Assembly (NCBI GenBank): GCA_037903475.1
Contig: JBAJFG010000400.1
Location: forward strand, 124,001-188,000
DNA length: 64,000 nucleotides
DNA from: Ancylostoma caninum
Taxonomy: Eukaryota; Nematoda; Chromadorea; Rhabditida; Ancylostomatidae
Reading direction: 5' to 3'
Shown here piece after piece: positions 37,953 through 49,555 of the stretch. A program made the position numbers and the translations under genes. The notes beneath the pieces are model-generated. The model was given only the letters and a program-made list of their open reading frames with translations, made no database searches and was not told where the DNA came from. Numbering within the stretch: position 1 is the stretch's first letter; each line of letters starts with the position of its first letter.

Positions 37953-38112
37953 CCCAAGTCTTTCAGGTGATCTATTCATATGTGGAACAAAGTATTAGCA
38001 AGCGAAGACATTTGATTCATTTTAAGCCACAATCGTCCCGTTGATAAGCAGGTAGAAACTTGTCATGTCTTGCATAAATGACGCTGCTAACTAGTATAAT
38101 AATTTGTCTTAG

Positions 38113-38240
38113 CAAAAATGCAAAGTAGAGAATGAGTGGCCACAAGCCGAACCGTTCGAGTTATGCCAACATTTCATTTTCACTCCGCCATACCCCGAAC
38201 AGTTCGGATTGTGGGCACTCATTCTCTAACTGCATTTTTA
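38113..38240. mobile_element. 128-bp palindromic element
   Basis: AAAAATGCAAAGTAGAGAAT followed by GAGTGGCCACAAGCCGAAC is mirrored by the right half, which ends AGTTCGGATTGTGGGCACTC then ATTCTCTAACTGCATTTTTA. The arms are about 48 nt with scattered differences. It is a miniature inverted-repeat element without coding capacity. Confidence 0.75.
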
Positions 38241-39185
38241 CCAGGACAGCGGGCAGCGTCATTTATGTTGCCCTGTGCAGCCATGCAACTTTCGCAGAAT
38301 TATTGCTGCTATAGGCGACTTGTTCTCTATTAAAAAAATCTCCTATATGAAAATTATTGTCGGTGCTGCTTTCAAAAGCAGGGCTTTGACTTCCATGTAT
38401 GAGGTAGTCGCATATAAATCACCCGACCACATCATATTCTCTCACTGCAGTTCGTCTCGGACCCTTTGGGACGACTCAACTCGGAAAAAGGAAATTCCTG
38501 AGCTAAAGCTTCGCTTGCATGACAATGATTCGCGCTTCGCATGCATGACAATGATTATCAGCGTCCTCCACTTTTTTCTGCGAGAAAATTTGAGTAAGTT
38601 TTTCAATAAGTGTTGCATGAGGACGGAATGACTTTCAGGTCACTGTTCGTTAGTGCGAGACTTTAAAACAATCACGAGCTACCCCTCTCTTCTCTAAAAT
38701 CCAGTGGGCTCCAATGCAACGTCAGTGATGTTGTATTGTACTCAGAAGGAACTGTGTCTGGAGATTCACGATGTGGTGGAAGGATTTGCTCGTGCATTGT
38801 TTGTTGAATGCAGGTTTTTTAAACATCTGTTGCGATCTGTGACTACTGGATTTTTTGCAAGGTTAACAAAAATTGTGGCACACCTTTTCTAGAGAACTAG
38901 ATGGACAAAACCAAATAAACCACACTGGAAGTCAGAATTACTGACATCAAATAGAAAAGGAAACGAACATTCGTTGAGTGAGTACCAAGAAGCGAAAATT
39001 GGTCCTGGCAGTCGCAGAAAAGTGGTAATTGTCCTACGACATTTCCAGCGCAATGACGTGAGAGGTGTGAGATTTTCAGTGCAAATAAAACCAGAGTGGT
39101 GGTAAATCACCCAAGTCGTTAGCAAAGCTAGTATTTAGACAAGTGAAAGACGATTGACGGGATGTGGACAACCATCAGCCTTGTA
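38241..39185. other. No gene recognised
   Basis: A plus-strand ORF of 118 codons at 38275-38631 has no family motif. A small direct duplication (GCATGACAATGATT twice) lies at 38517-38558. Nothing else is readable. Confidence 0.35.
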
Positions 39186-40583
39186 TTAGGTGCGTGCAAA
39201 AGTTCCGGGGCAGTTTCACTTTGTTTTTTGAAACCCCATAAGTCGGTTCAGAGTAAACATTTTTGATCAAATCAAAAAGCATTGGCACCAATGCAGTGTT
39301 CCCAACGCAGCACATAAAGATTTTTCCAGAAGCCGTGAATTTGACAGGCTTACACTTGAAAAAGCGGCACCCATCGTTTTTGAGTAGGGTCTGTTCATTG
39401 AAAGCGGATGAGACGATTCAGAAGCTTGAAAGGGGGACATTTTGTTGGGGACAGGTCCAGAGATTATATGGAACACATGAGAATTTCAAAGCCCAAATGG
39501 TCCATTTTTTTACACGGTTGAATATCCGTAATCCCGCAGCAGCTGCGGCCCACATATGCTTGGCTGTGTTGGCCTTATATTTGAGAGTTTTCCCATGATT
39601 ACTCTCGACAAAAGAGCGTATTAAACAACAATAACGCTACATCTATTCTGAAAAAAAATCATTGCGGATTGCTCAAATTGCTGACAAGAAAAGGAGAAAA
39701 AAATTTCAAAAGAGTAGCGATGGTTTGTCTCCTTTTTTTGGGTAGGTCGATGATATCTAGATACTGAAAGGATCCCTTCCTATTAACGTACATGACCCGC
39801 ATTGCATTACTAATAAGAATCCGTCCGAGAAACAGCTTGCTAGAAAATCAGTAGATCAAATATATGCAGTCGTCCAGGTGGCGACACCGGTGTTCTTCGC
39901 TCATCTCACACGAAATCCGTTTACTCATCTTTCTCTTCTTACCTATTTTCTTCAAGTCACGGGATATATTTCGGTAATTATCTCATAACCAGTCTGGCCG
40001 TCCAGCTGACGCCGGACTTCCAGACTTTTCCTAATGCTCGCTTCGCTCGCATGGCTTCATCCCTTCTTCATTCAGATAAAGTCACAGCTATTCCACATTT
40101 TTGCTATAATGTGTCCCACACCCTTTCCATTGCTTTTTTCTCATGTAAAAATGCACTTATCAAAGAGGATTAACCTTCTCGAAGCAATTTTATCATTTGC
40201 TCAACTGAAATAGCTTTTTGTAACTATATGTAACCGGTTCAACCTGGATTGATCGCAGAAAATGGTCTATCATTCCTTGTTTGTTATAACTGGTCAAGTG
40301 ATAAGAGTCAGTTAGAACGTATAAAAGTGGGTGCGGTGTGTTCATAAACAAATGAGAAGAGAAGAACGCGGGGGAGGACGTAAGGAGGAAGGATTCACAC
40401 GGATTGCATACTAATCCGCGCAGTGGTCTGACATCTATGTAGTTTTTTTTACGATTGATGTTAGACGCCATCGAATCGATTTAACAAATATGGACCTAAC
40501 TCATGACATTTCCCTGAGAAGTGGACACCGGCGCACCCCTCCTGCATCGGTAGCTATATTTTCAGGCGCTCCTCCATTTTTGA

Positions 40584-41340
40584 GCGCTGGCGTACCCCTA
40601 TCACAGCAGTAGACCCGTCTCCCCCCACTTTGGGCCCCGATGCACCCTTATCACAGCAGTGGACCCGTCTCCCCCCCACTTTGGGTGCCGGCGCAGCCTT
40701 ATCGCAGCAGTGGACCCGTCTCCCCCACTTTGGGCGCCGGCGCACCCTTATCACAGCAGTGGACCCGTCTCCCCCCACTTTGGGCGCTGGCGCACCCTTA
40801 TCACAGCAGTGGACCCGTCTCCCCCACTTTGGGCGCCGGCGCACCCTTATCACAGCAGTGGACCCGTCTCCCCCACTTTGGGCGCCGGCGCACCCTTATC
40901 ACAGCAGTGGACCCGTCTCCCCCCACTTTGGGCGCCGGCGCACTTATCACAGCAGTGGACCCGTCTCCCCCCACTTTGGGCGCCGGCGCACCCTTATCAC
41001 AGCAGTGGACCCGTCTCCCCCCACTTTGGGCTTATCACAGCAGTGGACCCGTCTCCCCCCACTTTGGGCGCCGGTGCACCCTTATCACAGCAGTGGACCC
41101 GTCTCCCCCCACTTTGGGCGCCGGTGCACCGCTTATTATCACAGCAGTGGACCCGTCTCCCCCACTTTGGGCGCCGGCGCACCCTTATCACAGCAGTGGA
41201 CCCGTCTCCCCCCACTTTGGGCCCCCGTGCACCCTTATCACAGCAGTGGACCCGTGTCCCCCCACTTTGGGCGCCGGCGCACCCTTATCACAGCAGTGGA
41301 CCCGTCTTCCCCTACTTTGGGCGCCGGCGCACCCTTTATG
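40584..41340. repeat. GC-rich minisatellite, about 15 units of ~50 bp
   Basis: The unit contains CACAGCAGTGGACCCGTCTC, CCCCACTTTGGGCGCCGG and CGCACCCTTAT. I counted 15 units, mostly spaced 48-51 bp with outliers of 38 and 54. The unit lacks stops in all three plus frames, so long ORFs (about 236-258 codons) run through it in every plus frame. Because the spacing is not a multiple of three, these ORFs are by-products and not a conserved protein. Confidence 0.95.
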
Positions 41341-41377
41341 TAACGGTGGAGTGGTCGGCATCACTCTAAGCCACGCC

Positions 41378-41421
41378 CTCGAATTTCGTTCTACACACAC
41401 AGACACACACACGTGACACAC
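41378..41421. repeat. (AC)n-rich microsatellite
   Basis: Imperfect ACACACAC repeats immediately follow the minisatellite. Confidence 0.7.
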
Positions 41422-42419
41422 AAAGTAAGCCCGTTATTATAAGTCATGATGTTCTGCACACCTTGTACTGGGTCTGCTTCAACGTGGCCCTTTCAATCGG
41501 CTCTTTGAAGATCAAATTACTGACTAGCTCATAGAGCATTTCCATCCTCTCCTTTCCGTCTAGATTTCACAAGAGCCTACGAGTCCCTTGCATTTTGGAG
41601 AAGATACCCTACATGAACGAAAGGTTGGTACTGAGGGTTGATCCCCTCGCAGATCGCCCGAATTTGAATTCATAAAGCAAAATTCCACAAATTTGCTGAC
41701 TGTACCTAACATTAGTATTACGGCTAAAATACGGCAACGCTGTGATCTAGCTCCGAGCCAAAAGTGCCATAGGTAGCAGAGGTTGCAGGCTACCAGTACA
41801 TGTAAAAAAGGCTGCAATATATGGAAAACAGCAACTGCCCTGGAACTTTTGCACGCACCTAAAAGAATACCGGCAAAACACGCGCATACATAACAAAGTA
41901 CAGGAAACAAAAAAAAACCGGCTAACGTTTGTGTTTCTTTTTTTTCCTTGTAATAGATCTAACAGCAGAAACAGAGGAGACTCTATCCTGTCCAATGAGA
42001 TACGATCCACTGCTTTCAACCATCTTCTTCTATGTAGTAAGTAGCGAAAGCTTGTAACATAAAATCAAAACATTGAAGTGCTACGAAAGTGTTCGCACGG
42101 AGGCGTGAGAAGTTAGTTATCTGAGTGACCGTGCCGTCTTCTAAAAGCTCTGATAAATCGACCAGGAATGCATCTGCACAGCTGCTCCGTCGTTGCTCTA
42201 GAAATGAACTTATCCCCTGCCTGCAGTCTACTGGAACTTGAGCAATTTTCTGAACGTCGTGGAGATAGATCTTCTCTTCTCTTTGACTGTACTGTCTTCT
42301 CTGGTTAGTATGATACCAAACCAGTTTACTTCATACTTTGAATAAAATTAGCTTACGCTCCGACTGCCGAGATGGACGAGGAGGAACACGACGAGTCCCA
42401 CAACTCGAGAATGTCGTTC

Positions 42420-42880
42420 GTTCCTTGAAAGGTAACTATGTGATCATAAGTGGAGACTGAAGGATGAGTCCCTGGAAAACCGGAGAAATCTTTATTGGAC
42501 CACACTCAGCGAAAAAGCGGGACGAGGTGAAAGAGACTCGTGAGTTTCTGTGAAATCAGACACTTCTTAGACGGGAACAGACGGTTCGTCAAAGCGCCAA
42601 AGAAAAAGTGGGCGTACGCCTCCTCGAATAGCCACCACTACCACGAGCATGAGCACGTCCTCTGCAATAAAAGAGCCATTACTGATGTCGGAATGGTCTC
42701 TTTATTCCGCACCGGCAGCGACTATCGCATCCTGAGATCTCGATTCCACTTTGACCGCGGACAGGTTCGATGAAAGTGGGTGCGATCAAGATGCTCGACC
42801 GTCATGGACGAAGAAGCGATTAGAACAGATGTCAGTAAGGAGACGTTCAAAATGGAATGAGACATCAATGAGGACTATAC
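42420..42880 (+). pseudogene. RTE endonuclease fragment
   Basis: The plus strand reads RRFVKAPKKKWAYASSNSHH and then FRTGSDYRILRSRFHFDRGQ, matching the C-terminal half of RTE APE-type endonucleases. The segment equivalent to EIDHIL reads HEHEHV here, so a catalytic Asp is lost. Frameshifts and stops occur upstream. It is a different RTE lineage from the intact element at 33421-36861. Homology runs out near 42880, just before the CCCACC-rich repeats. Confidence 0.75.
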
Positions 42881-42891
42881 TCTGAACTTTC

Positions 42892-43265
42892 GTACCATGG
42901 TGGGCCCACCGTTATCCCACGGTGGACCCCCAACCGACGGTGGGCCCACCGTTATCTTCCGGCTATCCCTCGATTATGGTATCCTAACCCACTTATCCCA
43001 CCTTTAGCCCACCGTTGTTATCACTCTCAAGGTGCACCCACCATTTCCCCACGGTGGGCCCACCGTGCTTGGACAACCCAAGGTGGAACCTCCGTTTGCC
43101 CACCCTTTGCTCACTGTTAGCCCACGTTCCCATTTTTTCCACAATTGAACCACCTTTTGCCCACCATTTGCCCACCGTTATCCCACCTATTCCAATTCCG
43201 CCTTACTCCCCGTTTTAACCACCAAAGGCCCACCATTCGCCCACCTTTACCCCATCTAAAGACCT
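42892..43265. repeat. Degenerate CCCACC-rich tandem repeats
   Basis: Many variants of GCCCACCGTTATCCCAC and GGTGGGCCCACCGT follow one another with irregular spacing. Several units are palindromic (GGTGGGCCCACC). A related degenerate tract lies at 44040-44100. Confidence 0.75.
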
Positions 43266-44470
43266 ACCCAGCGAGAGCGTGTTTGCAGAATGACATAGGT
43301 ATTTGATGAAAACATCATCATTCATTGTGTTTGCTGGTTCCAATCCATTCATCCGAATCCGCTCCCGCTTGTGGTAAGTTCCTCTGGACCTCCACTAACT
43401 CTGAGACTCCGGCACGGCAAACGGCGTAAACGATTGTAGCAAAAGTATGATGCGAACTCTCCTTGATGAAGTAAGGATTTTGTTTCAGTGCTTACTTCAC
43501 TAGCTACTAGCTCTTTTAGATATTCTTTGCCGTAGTCAGTGGGCACATATCGTAACTAGTTGTTAGAAGAGGAGTAATTGAGTCGACATAATCGTGAGTG
43601 CTCAAATATCGTACATCCCTTCTGACTTCTTCACGAGGAAGAAGGCGTGTCCAAGTACGTGAGTAGATAACCTCCGAAATGTTCGTTCCAAGTGGATGAA
43701 AATCCTGCTCATATTCAGGCCACATGGAAATGCAAAATCCTTGGTTTCGCTCCACTCGCGAAACATTGTTGTTCTGCTGCACTCATGATTGTACTGTTTT
43801 TTAAATGCCAATATGTTGGAAATAAATCACTATGCTGTTATGTGGTGCTTATCCAGAAAAACGCGATCAGAACACGATGAGAATGTGGGCGGAAGAGCAT
43901 GATGACCCCGCCTAACTCGTTGAATTACCCCTGGAAAAGCTCTGATTAACCCTCGAAAGTACCCCGATTAAACCCTGGAAAATCCCTGGAAAAACCCCAG
44001 TTTCTCCACGAAAATCCCCCAGGTCCTCCTCGTGAATCCGCTACTTAGCCCAGGGTGGCCCCACGAATAGCCCGCGGTGGCCCCACTGTTTGCCCATGGT
44101 TGACGAGGACTTGCTTACTAGATGGAGCCGAGGAATGGAAAGTTTGAAGAGGACAAAGCTAGGCAGAGCATCGTCTTGTCATCTCGCGCTTGAAAGCCAC
44201 CAACGGATCACGCTGCTCGTCTCGTTCAAGAATGAAAGCTTTCATGGTCAGCTCCTACTCTGGTATGTTCAGGTCAAATTTGGGGTCCTCAGCTGAATCA
44301 CCATCACCTTGATCATGTTGACTCCTGTTGATCTTCGGATATAACGAGCAAGCTCCAGAATCCTTCTACTTATCTCGCGTGCCGAAGTCATCCAGTAGAT
44401 TTTGTCCACTTGAGGGACACGAAGAGCATTATATCGTTCCTTGAAGGACTCCGTGAACAAGTCTGACTAT
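43266..44470. other. Between RTE fragments: no gene recognised
   Basis: This stretch holds an unrecognised 88-codon minus ORF (43516-43782), then a degenerate CCCTGGAAAA-rich tract (43925-44010) and CCACGG-rich units. The minus-strand sequence at 44269-44470 may be the eroded C-terminal end of the adjacent RTE copy. Confidence 0.4.
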
Positions 44471-44479
44471 CAGATCGAC

Positions 44480-45330
44480 GGCCTTCCTATTGTGCGCTTA
44501 ACGTTCAGCAAAGCCCAGTTGCTGACGGCTTTTGTCCAACGGTTGTCATTAAGACGCATCACGTGTCCGGCTCCCCTGAGCTTACTCAAGACCTAAGCGG
44601 CAGCGTAACTAATCTTCGACTGTTGACGAAGGGTGGAACTCCGTATTTCAGCCCTAACTTGCTTGAGGCGGGTTATTCCTAGCATCACTCTCTCGATGGA
44701 GCGATCGATGGTGCTGACCGCATTCTCATCCTGCTTGTGCAGCGCCCAGATTTGTGAGGCGTACGTCAAAGAAGGGAGAACCGTTGTGTTGAGGAGGTGG
44801 GCACGGAGCATGGGGTACTTCGTCTTCTTCACTACGTCCTCGATGCTCTTGTAAGCTCACCGAGCCACTCGCTTCCTACTGCTCAGCTCTGGAGCGAGGT
44901 CGTTCATCATGTTGACTTCTCGACCTAGATATACGTAGCTGGAGCATTCAGATATGTTGAGCGACTACGAGCATCTGGGACTCATACGTTTTTCATGAAC
45001 ATCGTCTCCGTCAGATCCACTTGAAGACCGATCTTTCCACACGCGTCGTAGAAGTCGGCCAGCATCTGCTCCGCTTCGCTGATAGTTGGCGTTATAAGCA
45101 CGATGTTGCCAGCGAAGCAAAGATGGTTAAGTCACCGGCCATCAACTGGCCCATATTCTCGAGAGTGGCGCTGAGAAGTTTTGGCGACACGGTGTCGTCC
45201 TGTCAAACCCCTCTCCTGACGTCCACCGTGAAGTCTGAGTAGAATGGCGAAATTTTGGTGGTGAAGTTGCTGTAGAAATATCTTGATGTAACAGGCCACG
45301 CCCACGAATTTGGTAGCTCGGGTGGCCCGC
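44480..45330 (-). pseudogene. Degenerate RTE reverse transcriptase, minus strand
   Basis: Read in shifting frames, the minus strand gives VDVRRGV then a stop, QDDTVSPKLLSATLENMGQL, FAGNIVLITPTISEAEQMLA, CSSYVYLGREVNMMNDLAPE, LRAHLLNTTVLPSLTYASQI and RSSTLRQQSKI. These are the RTE RT core and C-terminal motifs. The catalytic FADD box reads FAGN, so both Asp residues are lost. A segment between the DTVSPKLLSATLEN motif and the FAGN box is deleted, and several stops are present. It is dead. Confidence 0.85.
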
Positions 45331-45399
45331 TCGGGCCGATTTGGCCGCCGGGTCGCACGGTGTTGTTGCCTGAGAAAATGCGGCACAATCTTCCGGCCT

Positions 45400-45900
45400 T
45401 TCGTGAATGTTATAGCCGTCGAGAGTAGAGAGCATCAAGGAGACCCAATCTTCCCTAACCTGTTCTCAGCGCGTGTAGAGTCAACTATCATCCGCTGCGA
45501 CTGGAGCAGCTATGGAATCAACATTGATGGGAAGCATGTGAATGATCTACGGTTTTCGAGGCGACATCGTACTCATCCTGAAGTCTCCAGATAATGCTTC
45601 GAGAATGCTACGCAGCCTAGAAGCAGAAGGAGGCAAAGTCAGCCTCACAATCAACGCATCAAAAACATAGGCAATGGACAACGCGCACTGCTGCGGAAAT
45701 CGAGTGCTTCTGGGAGAAAACCCATCAAGAAATTTAACGAGACCTGAATCCAGAGATCTCCAGAAGGAAGGAAGGAAGGAGAATGGGCGGCTTTCAGCTC
45801 CATCAGATGTGTTGTCAAAGACAGACCGTAAATTACGCGCAAATCTGTTCTATTCGACGTTTCTACAGGATGAAAACATTGTGGAACGGGTTTGGAATTA
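45400..45900 (+). pseudogene. Degenerate RTE reverse transcriptase, plus strand
   Basis: The plus strand reads HQGDPIFPNLFSARVESTII, DWSSYGINIDGKHVNDLRF and, after a frameshift, DIVLILKSPDNASRML, with DRKLRANLFYSTF further on. These are RTE RT motifs, and this copy points away from the minus-strand copy at 44480-45330. Frameshifts and stops make it a pseudogene. It may belong with the endonuclease fragment at 42420-42880, separated by later insertions. Confidence 0.75.
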
Positions 45901-47265
45901 TTCTCAATTTTCTAGTGAAATAGAGCCATGGAGCATTCGAAAACGAACATGTTTGAATACTAGGGGACAGTAACAACAACAGATGGAGTTTACTCAATGA
46001 TGGCCTGGCGAGCAGGGGAACAGTTGATCATTCCAACCTTCTCACCACCTTCGCCAACGAATCTCCTCGGTCCAGGATGCAGTGGTACAGCAGGACCGAG
46101 TATGTTCCATCCTCATGACAATCTCGTTCATGTGGTTACTCTCAGTGCGAGACGACTTTGCACCTGAGATCGCCTCGTGGAAGTGCAGGAAGCGCTAAGG
46201 AACACATTCGTGAACACCCTGGCCGTAACGAAAGTGCGCTGAAAAGACATTTGTTGCATGGATCTGTCCGAATTGGAGTCCAGATTTTTCTTTGCGGGGA
46301 CCTGAAGATAATAAATGAGCTTCTGAAACAGAAGTTTTCGTGAGTGCACGCATGGTACCTTTCATCGATACCTTTCAACGAGAGGATGACCGTACATCCC
46401 GAAATATCGATGGTCCCTGATGCCCTCTTGCACTCGGCCAAGTCAGAACAGCGATATGCTGAACGTCCTATGAGATGCAAACGACGAGCGATGGAGTACT
46501 GCAACAATACGATAGCAACCGCAAGATCAGAAACGACCACGTGGCCGGCCACTTACAGGATGGTGCGGCACAAGTCCCTGGCTGTGTTGAGGTGTGCGCC
46601 CACTGGTAAATCAAGGCTCTTGACGAGCACGGCCAATCGTCGTACTCGGAAACGGGCCACCTACAATAGTAAGTAAGAAGTATATTAATTGATTAAGATT
46701 TCGTTTAAATCCTCGTATGCTGATGTTCGAATGTTAGCTGTCCATAAGCCAAATGCAAACGCAGAGGTTGGGCATCTTCGCCTTTGAGAAAGTCGTCAAA
46801 ACTTTCATAGACATACTATTTTACAGAATAGATGAATAAAATTTGTATTGTCTCATCTTAAATTTTTTTTAATCATTGCGTTCTGAGAAATTACCTATTT
46901 TAATACATCTTTTCAAAACAATTTTGTTTTTGAAATCTCTGGGAGCTCAGAGTGGTGAAGATTTCAGATTTTCTCCCTCCCCCCCCCCCCCGATCTCTCT
47001 CAGTACGCTTCGCCACTGCCATAAGCATTTTTACTCCGAACCTTCCCCGCAATAAATCGCCAAAGTCGATTGAGGACTTAAGCAGGAAATGAGCCTGCTC
47101 TCGAAGAAGAAGGCTGTTTGTTGAGACACATAGATCACGGAGCATACCTAGAACGTTTCGTTTTCGCCAGGAAACACCCTCCACAATGCATGCTACGGCA
47201 AGTTCCGTTAGAGGGCATAGATGGAAAGATCCAAGAGAAGAAAAGCAAAGCAAGGAGGTATGCAG
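45901..47265. other. No gene recognised
   Basis: A plus-strand ORF at 46344-46676 (110 codons, Arg-rich) and overlapping minus ORFs lack motifs I know. A 13-nt C run lies at 46979-46991. Confidence 0.35.
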
Positions 47266-47269
47266 TATA

Positions 47270-49555
47270 CTTATTTATTTATTTATTATACACAGTGCCA
47301 AGGCACAATGCTTCCCTTCAGAACGAAGGTAATAAACGAGAGGGTTTTGAAAGTTCCACAGAGAAAAATTAAAGAGATATTCATGACGCAGACTGAGCAA
47401 GGCCTTCATTCGTTTCGGACAACAGTTGCTCCCACGAACAGAGCGGTTCAACATTACCCGTATACCTCTTAAACCTTAGCACTTGAGCTTATCTTCAAAT
47501 GGTGCATTAGGTGAGGCTAGATCGTAGGTAGGTACCGCATCTGATGGATCCTTGCAACACCAGTAGCTTTCTAGGCCAGAGCTAAGCTGCGGAAAGGGTA
47601 AAGAAATTATTCGTGCTCCAATTTTCAAAAACCCCTCTCTCGAAACAGACACAAAAAATCAATGCACGTATACATGAGTATAAAATAGTTGATCTTCTTG
47701 CTGCCATGCAAAATATCGTTCTTCATTTCGGACAGATGAGCTCGTAGTTCTTAATATTTTTCTGAAACAAATGTTTTAGTTTATTATCGGCCAGAATTTT
47801 CTTAACAGAAAGTCTGACGCGGAAAAAATTGGGAGGAAATGATCTCGCGATTCTGCTGATTCTGATAAAATATGAATGAAAATGCTTTTCATTTTTGACA
47901 GCAGGCACATAAAAGTTGAAATTTGCTGTTCTTCCTCTACAAGGCCGAATGACAAAAAAGGTAGAGAATCGGAGCCGAGTTGACTGGTTCCATATTTTCC
48001 ACAGGTAATGCAGATCTATAGCTCCCCTCCTTATAACAAGACTGTTCAATCTCAAATTACGTAGACGATCTGTATACGATGGTAACATAAAAGAATTTTG
48101 ACACGCAAGCGACCTTAGGCACACTATTCGCGAAAACGTGCGTTGCACACTTTCAATCAGTGCTATTTCCTTGGCCTTATGAGGGCTCCAGATTACAGAA
48201 TTATGTTCTAATATGGGACGCACATATAATTTGAACAGCCTACAAAGGAGGTTAGGGAAGTTGTTTTTGAAGACTTTCAGTAAACGAAACATGACAGTTC
48301 TTGCTTTGATAACCACTTTTTCGATGTGCTTCGCATAAGAAAGTTTGTTGTCATACGTTATCCCCAAGTCTTTGATACAATTGCATTCGTCAATTTCAGT
48401 ACCTGGTTGTAACAAATAGGTCTTTCTAGGGTTTTTGCTTCCAAGGTACATTACTTTTGTTTTTTCAAGTGATATAGTCAGCTGCCAAGAACGCATATAG
48501 GACATGAGTTTACTAATGTTCACTTGCAATTTTTTCGTTACAACTTCAGCGTCACCTTCATCGTAGCAAGCATATATTTTAATATCATCTGCAAACATGA
48601 GCAATTTTATATCAGTGTCAGAATTTAGAGCAGCAGGTAGATCAGAGAGGTATATGTTGAATAAAAGCGGGCCTAGTACACTACCCTGTGGAACTCCACT
48701 TTTAACGTTTCTTTCATTTGAGAAGGAATCATGAACCTTGACGGAAAATGTTCTTCCCACTAGAAATGACTCGAGCCATTTTAATATGTTCCCAGAAATG
48801 CCGAGGTGCTCAAGCTTGTAGAGGAGCTTTCGGTGGGAAACAGTGTCAAAGGCCTTGGAAATATCAAAATAGATAATATCGATACATTTTTGCTGTGACA
48901 ACTGCATAGTCCAGTCGTGTGTACTCTGCAAGAGTATATCAGTTGTAGATGAGTTTTTAGAGAAACCGTATTGATGTACTGGTATAATACCATGGATATC
49001 TAGGAATTCGTCGATTTTCTCTTTAACACAACGTTCCATGATTTTGGCTGCAGTGCTGGTAATCGAAATTGGACGAAAGTCCCGCGGAGATGCTGCAGAG
49101 GAATGTTTATTAACAGGTGTCACAATAGATTTTTTCCACAGAGTAGGTACTGAACCAAGGTGAAGGCAGCAGTTGAAAATATGTGCAAGTGGAACACACA
49201 ATTCACGACAGCATCTGAGGAATACAGTTTGTGGAATGCCATCGAATGTTACTGAATATGATACTTTCAGCTTACTTAAGTGTTTCAATACAGAGTGGGG
49301 CATAATGATAAAGTCATTAAGAGGTGGAAATCCTTTGGGAACGTTCGAACAATCAGGTACGATACCATTATCCATGTTTAGTACTGATGAGAAGTAGTTT
49401 GCCAGAATTTCGCTCTTTTGCAAGTTATTAGTCGTACCTCTCCCAAATTCGTCGAGGAAACTAGGAACTTGCGGTGGTTTATCTCGTATACGACGATTAA
49501 CAAAATTATAAAGTTCTCTAGTTTTCATCTTCTCGAGTTTGCTTTTCTCTTGATT
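47270..49555 (-). mobile_element. 5'-truncated CR1/jockey-like LINE
   Basis: The element runs on the minus strand from a truncation near 49555 to a (TAAA)n-type tail at 47270-47297, preceded by GTGCCTTGGCACTGTG. It carries the RT ORF at 47723-49528 and about 450 bp of 3' UTR. No endonuclease domain is present; upstream sequence changes to ATATATACAAATACATC repeats. 5' truncation is usual for LINE copies. Confidence 0.75.
47723..49528 (-). CDS. CR1/jockey-like reverse transcriptase, 601 aa, 5' truncated
   Basis: This is the reverse transcriptase part of a non-LTR element. Landmarks are WKKSIVTPVNK and RDFRPISITSTAAKIMERCV (about 131-168), HQYGFSKNSSTTDILL (185-200), YFDISKAFDTVSH (Asp222), SGVPQGSVLGPLLFNIYLSD (277-296), and FADD (312-315). 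CIKDLGITYDNKLSYAKH and YVRPILEHNSVIWSP follow. The RT core is uninterrupted and both catalytic Asp residues of FADD are kept. The ORF begins after an in-frame stop about 45 bp upstream, where the endonuclease should be, so the copy cannot be autonomous. The Met at 49528 is only the first Met in the surviving frame. Confidence 0.85.
   Translation of the reverse strand: MKTRELYNFVNRRIRDKPPQVPSFLDEFGRGTTNNLQKSEILANYFSSVLNMDNGIVPDCSNVPKGFPPLNDFIIMPHSVLKHLSKLKVSYSVTFDGIPQTVFLRCCRELCVPLAHIFNCCLHLGSVPTLWKKSIVTPVNKHSSAASPRDFRPISITSTAAKIMERCVKEKIDEFLDIHGIIPVHQYGFSKNSSTTDILLQSTHDWTMQLSQQKCIDIIYFDISKAFDTVSHRKLLYKLEHLGISGNILKWLESFLVGRTFSVKVHDSFSNERNVKSGVPQGSVLGPLLFNIYLSDLPAALNSDTDIKLLMFADDIKIYACYDEGDAEVVTKKLQVNISKLMSYMRSWQLTISLEKTKVMYLGSKNPRKTYLLQPGTEIDECNCIKDLGITYDNKLSYAKHIEKVVIKARTVMFRLLKVFKNNFPNLLCRLFKLYVRPILEHNSVIWSPHKAKEIALIESVQRTFSRIVCLRSLACQNSFMLPSYTDRLRNLRLNSLVIRRGAIDLHYLWKIWNQSTRLRFSTFFVIRPCRGRTANFNFYVPAVKNEKHFHSYFIRISRIARSFPPNFFRVRLSVKKILADNKLKHLFQKNIKNYELICPK

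Larger units (their letters stand above)
39186..41862. mobile_element. Candidate 2.7-kb element with 30-bp inverted termini enclosing a minisatellite
   Basis: TTAGGTGCGTGCAAAAGTTC starts the left end, and its inverse closes the right end at 41862. Over the first 30 bp the two differ at one position. A third, more diverged copy of the same terminus lies alone at 62032. The left end is preceded by TA (39184-39185) as in mariner-type insertions, but the right end is followed by AA. Two independent insertions therefore cannot be excluded. The interior holds the tandem array at 40584-41340 and no recognisable transposase. Confidence 0.5.

Noticed and set aside
40630..41416. Three long plus-strand ORFs (236-258 codons) as repeat-containing proteins
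   Set aside because: They run through a minisatellite whose unit lacks stops in all plus frames, and unit lengths are not multiples of three.
46142..46676. Plus-strand ORFs as a further Penelope endonuclease
   Set aside because: A KEHIREH-like string and charged residues suggested it, but no YIG motif or catalytic pattern is present.
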